Of a stretch of 64,000 bases of DNA, positions 17,961-27,109 are shown piece after piece. Position 1 is the first letter of the stretch; every line of letters starts with the position of its first letter. The position numbers and the translations under genes were made by a program. The notes beneath the pieces are model-generated. The model was not told the DNA's origin and ran no database searches. It saw only the letters and a program-made list of their open reading frames with translations. The stretch comes from Symbiodinium natans (Eukaryota > Sar > Dinophyceae > Suessiales > Symbiodiniaceae): the NCBI GenBank assembly GCA_905221605.1, contig CAJNDS010002065.1, forward strand, positions 504,501-568,500, written 5' to 3'.

Positions 17961-20900
17961 GTTTCCCCGATTCAAGATGCAAACGCTAGGAGTCCTGAGG
18001 TCACGAACTTACTGCAAGGCCTGCAAGCTGTCCTGCGGGGAAGTGAAGGTTCACCCACGAGTGCCGAGCAGGTCAAGTACCATTGGCAGGAACTTCCTAA
18101 GTTGCCTGAAATTGGGGCTGAGGCATCGTTGGCATTCATGGATTGGTTGCACCTTTGCGCGCCCTGTGTGGAGGACATGTCCAGCACATCGGCTGACTAT
18201 TGGGCATGCTTGTGCAAGGAAGCAGAGAGATGGTACGCTGGATACATATCGGCCGATCCTGTCACCCGTTTGACTCTAAACCCTGTCCCGAGTTACGAAC
18301 TCCAGGATGTAAGATGGTCCAGGTTGGCAAAAAGGTTGGAGTCGCTCCTAATTGCAGCCTGCCCAAAGTCCGTCAAGGAAGAACTCGTGGCAGGGAGGAT
18401 CAAAACTCCTCTGGGGATCATCTGCCGACTGTATTCTCTGTATGCCCCTGGTGGAGTCTCGGAACGAGAGCAGGGGATTCAGTTCCTTCAATCTCCTGTG
18501 CAAGCATCATCGCCGCACCAAGCCACTGAAGTCCTCCGGAAGTGGAAGCGTTGGCTACTGCGAACTCAAGCCTTGGGAGGAACCACTCCTGATCCAGTGA
18601 TCCTTGTAAAGGCCCTAAATACGATAGTTAAGGGTGTGCTTGAGGGGGCTCCCGAAGCTCTCTTTAGGGTTAATCTGGTTCGAGCCGCCTTGAAGGTTGA
18701 GGTTGCACCAAGCCAGGAGTCGGTCGTTCAGCTCCATGCTGCCCTTACTGCCGAGGTTGAAGCGCTCGGAAGGGTCACTCCGAAGGCCAAGGCGCCCCCT
18801 CCTCAGGTTGCAGCGGTGGATAACCCGACAGCTCCAGCATCGTCTTCGCAAGCACCAGGCCCTAAAGGAAAGGGGAACCCTAAGAACCCTGCCCCAGGAC
18901 TCCCGACGGTTAACCCTAAGAGTCCTCCGCCACAGCCTGGTTCCACAGGGAATAAGTGTCGGTTCTTTCTGCAGGGTCAGGGTTGCCGTAAAGGGGAAAG
19001 GTGCCAAGACTTGCACGAGTGGAAGGAGATTCCTGCGAATGAGCGTAGTGAAAGATGTATGGCTTGTGGAGGAAGAAATCACCGGAAGGTGGATTGCCCG
19101 AACAGCAAAGCCGGAAGGGCCGGGGGTCCACCTCCCAAGAACCCTAAGACCTCACCTCCACCAAAGGGACCTGAGTTGAAGGCTGCAGCTCCCTCGCCCA
19201 ATGCCAACCACGTCACAGCTCTCCTTGAGGATGCTGCCAAGGTTCTCAAGGCAATCCAGCCCAAGGAACCCTCCGGGGTACCTGTCGTTGAAGCACAGCC
19301 CATTCCATCAGCGTCGCAAGCTCCTGTCGCCCAAGGGGTTCCTGTTTCGGTTGCGACCCTTCAGGCCCACCTCGATGCGATCCGCCAGGCGATCCCTGAT
19401 GGACAGCCTAACATCAGAACTGCACAGGTAGCAAGCACTGACCCCTCGCCTTGCGAGGTAGACCAGGGTGAAAGGACTGGCTTGCTGGACTCCGGAGCCT
19501 CGCACCCCATGCGTTCTCGAGAGCCTAAGGACACCAACACGTCTCGCACTGAGGTCACTTTGGCCGGAGGGGTGACGAGGGTGATGGAGCAAAATTCCTC
19601 CGGAACCATCCTGGTTGAGCCGGGATCGCAGCCCATCGTCCCGGTTGGAGCTTTGATCCAGGAGCTAGGATGCTCTTTGACATGGTCTGGGAAGAAGGCC
19701 ACCTTGGTGCATCCGCTTCATGGGAAGATCCCGCTTCGTGTCCGCCAGGGTTGTCCGATCTTGGCAGAGACCAGAGCTTTGGAGCTCATCCATGAGCTTG
19801 AAGAAGCTAAGCTGGCGAAGTTCAACACTGAGGTGGAAGAGCTTCAGGCCATCCTAAGAGGTTTAAGTGCACCGAAGCCACTGAAGGCTAGGGTCAAGGA
19901 AGCTAGGGAAACTGGTTCCAGGGTTGAGCTGCTGCAAGCTGCGACGGCAACAGGCCTCTTTGCGAAGGAGCACCTTCCTCTCCTGGGAGCCAACCTCCCC
20001 ATCCACAGCCACCATGTGCGACACGTCCTAAAGGCCCTTCAGCTGCCAAGGAGAACTAGGCGAACGCTAGAGAGCTCTAAGGACTGGGTGCTAAGGTTTG
20101 TTAGGCAAGACTTCGGGGACGATCCTTTGGATACTTGGTGTAATCAAAGGGGGGTTCCCATAGTAACCATCAACCTGAGCAAGCAGCACCGCGAGGCCCT
20201 GACCCCTGGAAACAGCATCGCTCAGATTCTTCTGTGGGCCGCCGTCCATGGTCGAATTGCTGGGGTAGAGGGTGAGCTTGGCCCCAATCTCAGCCTGGTC
20301 CCGTTGTTGCAGTGGTTGTGGACCCTTTCGTCTGTTGTTAGGGGTTACACGGTTCCGTTGGCGGTGATGTCGTCGTCGGCCAAACCCTTCACGACTGAGG
20401 CGTGGAACCGGTTCGCTACTTGGACCGGTGGCCTTGAAACAAGAGAGGCGCCACACACCGGCACTGTGATTGCTTCCAACTGCGCTATACCATCCCTGGA
20501 TTCCTGCAAGGTTGAGGCCGAGGTGAGAGCTTGCATTGCCGGAGCTTTCCTGCCACCGTCGGATGTTTTGCGTCCTGGAGAGCTTGAGAGCATTGATAAG
20601 GCCATTACTGAGGCCCGACGACAAATCCAGGAACCTTCCGAAGCACCTGCTGCTGCTGCCGTGAGCAAGGAAGAGGAGGAGTGGCGTCAACACATCTTGA
20701 GCGGCCACCTCCCCTATCGCCGCGACTGCAAGGCGTGCATCCTCGGGAGCGGGGTTGGCCTCCAACATCGGAAGGTTAAGGCCCCGGCATCTTTTGCCTT
20801 GTCTTGTGACCTTCTCGGTCCGTTGCCCGAGAAGGGGCTCTCGGAAGATTGTATCGCTTCCCGACCTCGACACAGATATGCCTTGGTGGCGGCCTACAGG

Positions 20901-23900
20901 GCACCGTCGGAGCTTTTGGAGAAGGGAGGCTGGATCGGCGCCAGGAAATCCATCGAGGATCTCTTCGCCAAGGATCTGCTTGATCAAATGGCCAAGGAGG
21001 GCAAGGACCTTCGAGGAATCCCTCCAATTCCTGAGCATGATGTCAGTCCTGCCGAGGAGGACCACCGTCTGGAGGAGGAAGTCCAAGACGTTTTCTCCTG
21101 GCCAGAGGAGGAGGAAGGGGCGCCTGAGATATCATCCACCTTGGATACCGTGACCGTGGAAGTTGAAGAGGAGGAGGAAGGGGGTCTGTGGGATGAAGAG
21201 GCCTTGCGAACGACTGTCAAACAGCTGGAAAGCCCTGTACCTCAAACCGTCCTTCGTTTTGTCCGCCCGATTCCCTCGAAACACTTCACGGCCATCCTGC
21301 CTGCCATCCACTCCATCATCTCCGAAATAGAGCGCATCGGTCTACCCGTTCGTTCTTTGCACACCGACCAAGGAAGAGAATTCCTCTCCGAAGGGTTGAA
21401 GGAATGGTGTTCTAAGCGCTCCATCCGTGTGAGTATGTCCGAGCCTCACGACCATAAGGGGAACGGACTCGCCGAGAGGATCGTGGGATGGAGTAAACAG
21501 AGGGCGCGCACGCTCCTGAGCAGTGCAGATCTCCCTGTCATCCATTGGCCCTCGGCGATGCAGTATGCTGCTTCCTTGCATCAACACCGAGTACTGGGAA
21601 CATCACCTCCGGCCTACTTCGGGCAACGAGTGCTGTTTAAGAGGCCTGTCCTTCCTGGCAACCTGAAGCCCTGGAATCCCTGGTCCCAGGGGCGATACCT
21701 GTCACCGTCCAACATCGTCACCGATGGGCATGTTGTCTTGAATGATGAGGGGAAACTTGTGACGGTCCGGAACATCCGGGCAAACCCAGTCGATCCCGAG
21801 AAAGAAGTCCTGGATATGCCTGGCGTTGCTGCCGACTTTGGGTCCGAGTCCAAGCAAGACGACATTCCTTCATATGTCGTGCCAACAGAGCCTTCCGAAG
21901 AACGATACCAACCACCAGTACGTCGGGTTGTAGGAAAGACTCCGGGTGTTAGGTTGGGGGTTGAAGAGCCGCCGCCTGCACCACTGAGCCCGGAAGAGAT
22001 TCCTCGTCTCGATGGAACTAAGAGCCAACCACCTCGGGTTGTAGGTAAGTCTCCGGGTGTAAGGATAGGGGTTGAAGAGCCGCCTGAGGTCGAGCCGCTG
22101 CCGCTCCCTGATAGTAAGGGGTTAGAAGAGCCTGCACATCGGGTTGTAGGTAAGTCTCCGGGTAAAAGGATAGGAACCGAAGAGCCACCTGAGGTCGACC
22201 AGCCAAGTCCCTTTGCAGAAGGCCTTAGAGTTCGCCCTGACCCACTTCACCTTAGCACAGATCCAGCGGAGCCTCCTGTCCCTGCGCCTAGAAGGAAGAT
22301 TACTGGCAAGACCAAGATGGCTAAACGCATCACGGTTGTCCAGCCCTTAGAAGAGAAAGCGAGAAGCCTGCGAGAAGCCTTGTCCTTCTCTCCTGGTGAA
22401 GTCGCTACCCTCCTGAATGAGGCCCTCAACATTCGTCCCTCCGCCAACCATCAAAGGATTCGGGGCGTTGCTTCGGGTTGCACCTTTGGGGCTTATGCTA
22501 GGGGGTCCATCAACAAGGGGATTACCTTGGCGACAGGGGAGAGGCCCGAGCTTACCCGATACCTCAATGCCTTTCTGCAACACTCTCTCGGAGACTGTGA
22601 GCATCCGTCCGGAACTCCTCCCACATGGGTTGCCCTTGCTGTGTTCCGCGCGCGAGAGGTCTCTCCTCATCGTGACCTTCAAAACGAGATTGGGTCTTGG
22701 AACCATGCCGTCCATGTGAAGTGCCCTACCTTGTGGGTTGAGAGTACTCAAGACTCTAACCCGGTCTTTGGAGGAGGAAAGCAAGAGGAAAGCGAGGTCA
22801 AGGTTACTTCCGAAAGGGTTTTAGCCGGGAGGGAGGTTCAGTTTCTGGAAGGGGCTGTCACCTTCAATGCCAGAAACTGGCATGCCGTGCCTGCAAGTTC
22901 AGATTGGGTCATTGCGGGTTTCACACCACTGGGATGGGACCGTGACCTTTCTGATGCCCTTAGAGGTTTTGGGTTCCCTGTGCCCTCACCGGTGAGGATT
23001 GCAATGATCCAAGGAGGAGGGACATCCTCGAGCTCGGGAGAACTTGCTTCCGACCTGCAAGGCGACAGTGCCGCTACCTCTGGCATATCGGGAACAGGTT
23101 CCACCCAAGCCTCGATTCAAGTGTCCTCGCTTGGCTCAACTCCTGAAGAGGGCATCGAGCTACCTGACAGGCTTGGTGCCATCAATGACCCCGACTTAGT
23201 TAGGGCCCTGGTTACCCTAAACCTCCAACACCGAGTAGAGGGGTTAGAGGCCTTGGGAGTTGAGGTTGCAAGGGACATGCTTTATGTGTACCCAGAAGAC
23301 TTGCTGGAGGAAGGCTGGTCTCTCGTGGAAACCAGACTTTTCCGTGAGTTGGTTCTGCGGAATCTTGAGCAAGGGCCCACCACTGATGCACGTCCTAGTG
23401 GTCCAACACCTGCGACCCCGGCTCAGGCTGGGGTACGAGCCATTGGAGGAAATGGTTCACGACCTACCTTCATCCAGGAGATCCGGCAAAGAAGGCAGCA
23501 GAGAGCAGCGGAGGAACGAGCTTCCAATGTTTCTGATGATGCCACGGCCGGGTCGTCCGAACCGCCAGAAGGACGACCAGATCCTCGGGTGACACCAGCT
23601 ATCATCGAAGCACCGGCCCAAGAGGCATTCGATGAGATCCAGCAGTGGACCCCAATTCCGCTTGAGGTTCTGCGACTTGCTGAGGAGCTTGGTTCCGAGG
23701 CGGATTTGGTGGCGCGACCTAGTGACATCGAATATGCCAACAACACGTTCGATGATATGGTTCGGGGGTACTTTTGGAATCGGAATGGGTTGCATCCCAT
23801 CGTCGCTCGCCTGGCCCTGAGAACCTTCGCCAGACACCGCTGTGATGTCCTGGGCCTTTCAGACCGTCACCCTGATGAGGAAGCCCAGGAGGAGTCAACG

Positions 23901-26612
23901 CTTGAGACTCCGGTGATCCGAATGGCCCTGCATGACCACGAAGACCTTGAAGAACCCCCTCTGGCCAATGCGCATTCCTCATGTTCGAGCCGGATCCCAG
24001 CTGCCTTGCTTTCGCCTGCCTACATCATCCTTCAGCAAGGTGTTCAGTTTCCTGAAGAGGTAGACCAGGTGCCACATGTCTCCGAGGTCCAGGCTTGCAA
24101 GGCCGAGCTTTACACCCATGACATGGAGGGCAGGCTGGAAGCTCTGCAAGGAAGGCCTCTCGAAACCACTCACACCGTGGCGCCTGCCGAGGTGCGGCGC
24201 CATAAGCACCATTGGTTTCAGGCTTTCAAGAAGGAACTTGAGTCACTTGTTGGCAAGGGTGCGATAGAAAGGGTTTCCGGGAAAAGGGCAGCTGAGTTGC
24301 TTAATGATCCTGAAAGCACTGTGCTCCACGCCAAGGGAGTATGTACGGTGAAGCCGGGAAAACAGGACGAACCCTACCGTCGAAAGGCTCGGCTTGTCGC
24401 TTGCGGAAATGAATCCGGCTTTACGGACGCCGACGACCTTTACGCGTCGGGCGTGGCAGTCGAAGGACTGCGGGCCGCGCTCGTCGAGGCATCCCACAAC
24501 CAGTGGGGTGCCTATGGCACCGATGTGGCCACAGCGTTCCTCCTTGCACCTTTAGGATCACAGGCGAAGGGACGAAAATACATCTTGAGGCCTCCGCAAA
24601 TCCTGAGGGACCTCGCCCTCGCCGAGGAGGGCGAGTACTGGGTTATCCGTAAAGCAATATACGGATTAAGGGAGAGTCCACGATGGTGGTCCGAATACCG
24701 CGACCAGGCTTTGAAGGGGGTCAAGACAGTGGATCCGACCACAGGGGAGCTCCTAACCCTGGAACAGGGCCAGGTCGATGCTAACATCCTTCGCATCAAA
24801 GGGGTGGGGGGTGAGACGCTGGGTCTGATGATCCTCTACGTCGACGACGTGCTCTTTCTCACGACTGAGTCAAGAGCTCGAGCCATCTACGACTACATCA
24901 GGACATCCTTGGGTTGGGAACTGGATCCGCTTAAGCAGGCAACTGAGGAGGAGCCCCTAAAGTTCCTTGGGGTGAACATACGACCACTTCCCAAGGCCCC
25001 CGGCAAGGAGCCGGGCTTCTCCCTGGAGCAGACTGCCTACATCGAGGAAGTGTTGCATGCGCATGGGTTTTCTGGTCACCCTAGCTTGGTTGCATGCCCG
25101 AAGGAACTCCTCCATGATTTTCCAAACGAACCTGCAGGCGCTGATGCCCTGAAGCGTGCGCAGAAAATCACAGGAGAATTGCTATGGATCAGTCAACGCA
25201 GCAGGCCAGATATTTCCTACCTGGTGCACACCATGTGCTGCAACACCTCGAAATGTCCGGAAAGAGTTTGCGAAATAGGCCAGCGCCTCCTCAAGTTCCT
25301 CGCAGCCACGAAGAATGTCCGGTTGGAACTTAGGGTTTCCGATCCCCATGGAGGTGTTCAGGTTTTCACTGATGCAAGCTTCGCTCCGGAAGGAGCTCAC
25401 AGCTTCGGTGGGGTACTAATTAAGTACAGGGGAGCCACGGTGTTTTGGAAAGCCACCAAGTTGCCCCTAATCTCCGTCTCCACGGCGGAAGCGGAACTCC
25501 AGACCCTAAGCGAAGGGGCTATCTTGGGCCAATCCTTCCTTGCCTCACTTCAGGATGTCACCAATGACATGTCGCCACTTCACCTCCGTTGTGACTCTAC
25601 CGCCGCTATTGCCCTAGCGGAGGGGTCGTCCAGCCAGAGGACAAGACACCTTAAGGTACGCGCAGCTGCCTTGCGCCAACTTGTCGAGCAGGGGATGTCC
25701 CTATCCCACTGTCCGGGGGACATTCAGTGTGCCGATATCCTCACTAAGGCTCTTTCGAGTGCTCGCCTGAGAGACCTGAGCATACTGATAGGCTTGACAA
25801 GGGAGAGTGAGGAGCCAACCGCCAGTGTGCAATGCCTCCAGGGTTCTGGGTGTTCGCAAGGTTTAGCAGCATGGGTGGCATTGCTGATGTCGTATGCTGG
25901 GGTGATTTACGGTCAAGAGCAGCATGAAGGCCAAGCACCTCCGCCTCCACCACCACTTGTGCATGAGGATCCGCCCGGGGTCTCGGATGACACATGGCTG
26001 TATGTTGCACTAGTGGTTGTAGTGATAGCTGCACTTGGGGTTTGGGAATGCCTAAAGGGTGTAGGTAGGGGAGTTTACCGTAGGGTTGAGACCAGGCCCG
26101 TAGTCAAGGCCCTTTCCCGCCGGGAAGAGAAGCTGCAGCGAGCTGTGGCTCAAGCCCTTGAAAGGGAATTGCCATCCCCTGACACATCATCCACCACAAG
26201 CATCGAGATGCAAGCAAGGAGGAGACACAGGCGAAAACAAACGCCTCCGCCCCCGCCGCCGTGTGATTCACCTCAGGGCTCTGCCTGTGCATCTGGGGAT
26301 AATCCATGGCTTCGCGCTCCTGTTCCACGACCTCCACCGCCTCATCCACTTCCTCCAACGCCTGCCCGCCCTGCCGAGGGTACCTCGCCTGTGCGCCATG
26401 CCGGGGTTGAGAGGGGTGTTAGGGGGGTTTCGGTTGCGGTTCAAACTGAGCCCGTCCTTGTCTTTGGGGTTGACGAGCATGCATACATGACTCCCAAAGG
26501 GAAGACTATCCATGATGATATCCATTGTCGTGCCGGCCTCCATCAACCCTTGGGTGTTACTGCGAAGACTCCTTGTAGGCATTGTCTCGGGAGGAAGACA
26601 CGAAATGGGTAG
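17544..26612 (+). CDS. copia Gag-Pol polyprotein (3022 residues in frame)
   Basis: Residues counted from the Met at 17544; Gag really begins upstream. Order: end of the gag repeat (1-140); capsid-like helical region (150-430); CCCH zinc finger C472-X8-C-X5-C-X3-H491; CCHC knuckle C505-X2-C-X4-H-X4-C518; aspartic protease LDSGAS, D649; integrase H1050-X4-H-X6-C-X2-C1065 and core D1089, D1275, E1311 (D-X35-E), with an acidic insertion between the first two aspartates; three GK(S/T)PG repeats (about 1460-1550); an oxygenase-like segment with H1709-R-D1711 and H1780; reverse transcriptase with DVATAFL (2327) and YVDD (2432-2435); RNase H D2610, E2649, D2684; DILTKAL (2731). After RNase H come two hydrophobic segments (about 2775-2790 and 2815-2837), a proline-rich stretch and a Cys/His-containing tail (HCRAG...CRHCLGRK). 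TAG stop at 26610. No separate pol frame, so cleavage by the protease is expected. Confidence 0.93.
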   Translation: MQPLEHVPGVPGASGAAFPSVAAQGMQPLEHVPGVPGASGFAFPSIAAQGMQPLEHVPGVPGASGAAFPSVAARGTKPLEQVPGVPGPGAAFPSVAARGTKPLEQVPGVPGPGAAFPSVAARGTKPLEHVQGVPSPGAAVSPIQDANARSPEVTNLLQGLQAVLRGSEGSPTSAEQVKYHWQELPKLPEIGAEASLAFMDWLHLCAPCVEDMSSTSADYWACLCKEAERWYAGYISADPVTRLTLNPVPSYELQDVRWSRLAKRLESLLIAACPKSVKEELVAGRIKTPLGIICRLYSLYAPGGVSEREQGIQFLQSPVQASSPHQATEVLRKWKRWLLRTQALGGTTPDPVILVKALNTIVKGVLEGAPEALFRVNLVRAALKVEVAPSQESVVQLHAALTAEVEALGRVTPKAKAPPPQVAAVDNPTAPASSSQAPGPKGKGNPKNPAPGLPTVNPKSPPPQPGSTGNKCRFFLQGQGCRKGERCQDLHEWKEIPANERSERCMACGGRNHRKVDCPNSKAGRAGGPPPKNPKTSPPPKGPELKAAAPSPNANHVTALLEDAAKVLKAIQPKEPSGVPVVEAQPIPSASQAPVAQGVPVSVATLQAHLDAIRQAIPDGQPNIRTAQVASTDPSPCEVDQGERTGLLDSGASHPMRSREPKDTNTSRTEVTLAGGVTRVMEQNSSGTILVEPGSQPIVPVGALIQELGCSLTWSGKKATLVHPLHGKIPLRVRQGCPILAETRALELIHELEEAKLAKFNTEVEELQAILRGLSAPKPLKARVKEARETGSRVELLQAATATGLFAKEHLPLLGANLPIHSHHVRHVLKALQLPRRTRRTLESSKDWVLRFVRQDFGDDPLDTWCNQRGVPIVTINLSKQHREALTPGNSIAQILLWAAVHGRIAGVEGELGPNLSLVPLLQWLWTLSSVVRGYTVPLAVMSSSAKPFTTEAWNRFATWTGGLETREAPHTGTVIASNCAIPSLDSCKVEAEVRACIAGAFLPPSDVLRPGELESIDKAITEARRQIQEPSEAPAAAAVSKEEEEWRQHILSGHLPYRRDCKACILGSGVGLQHRKVKAPASFALSCDLLGPLPEKGLSEDCIASRPRHRYALVAAYRAPSELLEKGGWIGARKSIEDLFAKDLLDQMAKEGKDLRGIPPIPEHDVSPAEEDHRLEEEVQDVFSWPEEEEGAPEISSTLDTVTVEVEEEEEGGLWDEEALRTTVKQLESPVPQTVLRFVRPIPSKHFTAILPAIHSIISEIERIGLPVRSLHTDQGREFLSEGLKEWCSKRSIRVSMSEPHDHKGNGLAERIVGWSKQRARTLLSSADLPVIHWPSAMQYAASLHQHRVLGTSPPAYFGQRVLFKRPVLPGNLKPWNPWSQGRYLSPSNIVTDGHVVLNDEGKLVTVRNIRANPVDPEKEVLDMPGVAADFGSESKQDDIPSYVVPTEPSEERYQPPVRRVVGKTPGVRLGVEEPPPAPLSPEEIPRLDGTKSQPPRVVGKSPGVRIGVEEPPEVEPLPLPDSKGLEEPAHRVVGKSPGKRIGTEEPPEVDQPSPFAEGLRVRPDPLHLSTDPAEPPVPAPRRKITGKTKMAKRITVVQPLEEKARSLREALSFSPGEVATLLNEALNIRPSANHQRIRGVASGCTFGAYARGSINKGITLATGERPELTRYLNAFLQHSLGDCEHPSGTPPTWVALAVFRAREVSPHRDLQNEIGSWNHAVHVKCPTLWVESTQDSNPVFGGGKQEESEVKVTSERVLAGREVQFLEGAVTFNARNWHAVPASSDWVIAGFTPLGWDRDLSDALRGFGFPVPSPVRIAMIQGGGTSSSSGELASDLQGDSAATSGISGTGSTQASIQVSSLGSTPEEGIELPDRLGAINDPDLVRALVTLNLQHRVEGLEALGVEVARDMLYVYPEDLLEEGWSLVETRLFRELVLRNLEQGPTTDARPSGPTPATPAQAGVRAIGGNGSRPTFIQEIRQRRQQRAAEERASNVSDDATAGSSEPPEGRPDPRVTPAIIEAPAQEAFDEIQQWTPIPLEVLRLAEELGSEADLVARPSDIEYANNTFDDMVRGYFWNRNGLHPIVARLALRTFARHRCDVLGLSDRHPDEEAQEESTLETPVIRMALHDHEDLEEPPLANAHSSCSSRIPAALLSPAYIILQQGVQFPEEVDQVPHVSEVQACKAELYTHDMEGRLEALQGRPLETTHTVAPAEVRRHKHHWFQAFKKELESLVGKGAIERVSGKRAAELLNDPESTVLHAKGVCTVKPGKQDEPYRRKARLVACGNESGFTDADDLYASGVAVEGLRAALVEASHNQWGAYGTDVATAFLLAPLGSQAKGRKYILRPPQILRDLALAEEGEYWVIRKAIYGLRESPRWWSEYRDQALKGVKTVDPTTGELLTLEQGQVDANILRIKGVGGETLGLMILYVDDVLFLTTESRARAIYDYIRTSLGWELDPLKQATEEEPLKFLGVNIRPLPKAPGKEPGFSLEQTAYIEEVLHAHGFSGHPSLVACPKELLHDFPNEPAGADALKRAQKITGELLWISQRSRPDISYLVHTMCCNTSKCPERVCEIGQRLLKFLAATKNVRLELRVSDPHGGVQVFTDASFAPEGAHSFGGVLIKYRGATVFWKATKLPLISVSTAEAELQTLSEGAILGQSFLASLQDVTNDMSPLHLRCDSTAAIALAEGSSSQRTRHLKVRAAALRQLVEQGMSLSHCPGDIQCADILTKALSSARLRDLSILIGLTRESEEPTASVQCLQGSGCSQGLAAWVALLMSYAGVIYGQEQHEGQAPPPPPPLVHEDPPGVSDDTWLYVALVVVVIAALGVWECLKGVGRGVYRRVETRPVVKALSRREEKLQRAVAQALERELPSPDTSSTTSIEMQARRRHRRKQTPPPPPPCDSPQGSACASGDNPWLRAPVPRPPPPHPLPPTPARPAEGTSPVRHAGVERGVRGVSVAVQTEPVLVFGVDEHAYMTPKGKTIHDDIHCRAGLHQPLGVTAKTPCRHCLGRKTRNG
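22440..22975 (+). other. 2OG-Fe(II) oxygenase-like domain inside Pol
   Basis: Residues about 1633-1810 of the polyprotein. HRDLQNEIGSWNHAVHV carries an HxDxxN motif like that of TET/JBP-type dioxygenases, and NWHAVPASSDWVIAGFTP 69 residues later supplies a third histidine in an H-x-V-P context. The 2OG-binding arginine expected about ten residues after that histidine is not evident; tryptophan or aspartate is there. Position between integrase and reverse transcriptase is not standard for copia. The assignment is by motif, without structure or alignment. Confidence 0.5.
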
Positions 26613-26632
26613 TAGTGAAAGGCGCCTGGCGG

Positions 26633-26648
26633 CTTTTTCAAGGAGGAG
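26633..26648 (+). promoter_or_regulatory. polypurine tract
   Basis: TTTTTCAAGGAGGAG sits immediately 5' of the 3' LTR and ends with the purine run AAGGAGGAG, the expected plus-strand primer of reverse transcription. Confidence 0.7.
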
Positions 26649-27075
26649 TGTTGAATGTCCAGACCCTCCACGAGCCCTTTGCCCAGGTGCTTCGCTTCTT
26701 CTTTTCCGACTTGTGGTTCAAAGGCATGCAGCACGAGTACATAACCCGAACATGCTTGAAGCACTCAGTAGGGATGTGCTTGGAAGGGGCTGCATGCACC
26801 GCAAACACATAGCTTTCAAGAAAGATTTGTAAGTCTGGCTTTGTATAGCACTTGTCAGCTTGCTTTTGTTCTTTCTTCTCTTCTGAGTCCGAGCGTGTTC
26901 GCTAGCTGAGAGAAAAGCCATAGGCCGCTCTGCGCTGTGCAGTCTGGGAGACTTTGGGCGATTGGAGTTTCGGAGGTTTTCTTCGGCAAAGAATACAAGG
27001 TTCGAGATTTCGGAGGAGGACTCAGTCCACATCGAAGGGGTGCTCTTCGCTGGGGACCTGTTTGAGCCATCAACA
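26649..27075 (+). repeat. 3' LTR (427 bp)
   Basis: Appears identical to the 5' LTR. Followed by GGAGT at 27076-27080, which matches the flank of LTR copy 1 at 11460-11464. Confidence 0.95.
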
Positions 27076-27109
27076 GGAGTGTATAAGGTATACGTCGGGG
27101 TTATACAGG

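Larger units (their letters stand above)
15763..27075 (+). mobile_element. Ty1/copia-type LTR retrotransposon, 11.3 kb
   Basis: Two 427-bp LTRs, apparently identical, with TG...CA ends enclose gag-protease-integrase-RT-RNase H in copia order, followed by a polypurine tract. It is about twice the usual copia length because of a gag repeat array, an insertion in integrase, a long linker with an oxygenase-like domain and a C-terminal extension. LTR identity indicates recent insertion. Gag carries a +1 frameshift and a stop, compensated about 480 bp later, so this copy may not be autonomous. The left flank GATTT does not match the right flank GGAGT (see findings). Confidence 0.93.

Noticed and set aside
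20091-21086. 331-codon antisense ORF inside pol
   Set aside because: Overlaps the integrase coding region with clear catalytic residues on the other strand.
11534-27032. A conserved 104-residue minus-strand ORF found three times
   Set aside because: It lies within the LTR and is identical only because the LTRs are identical; no motif or separate support.
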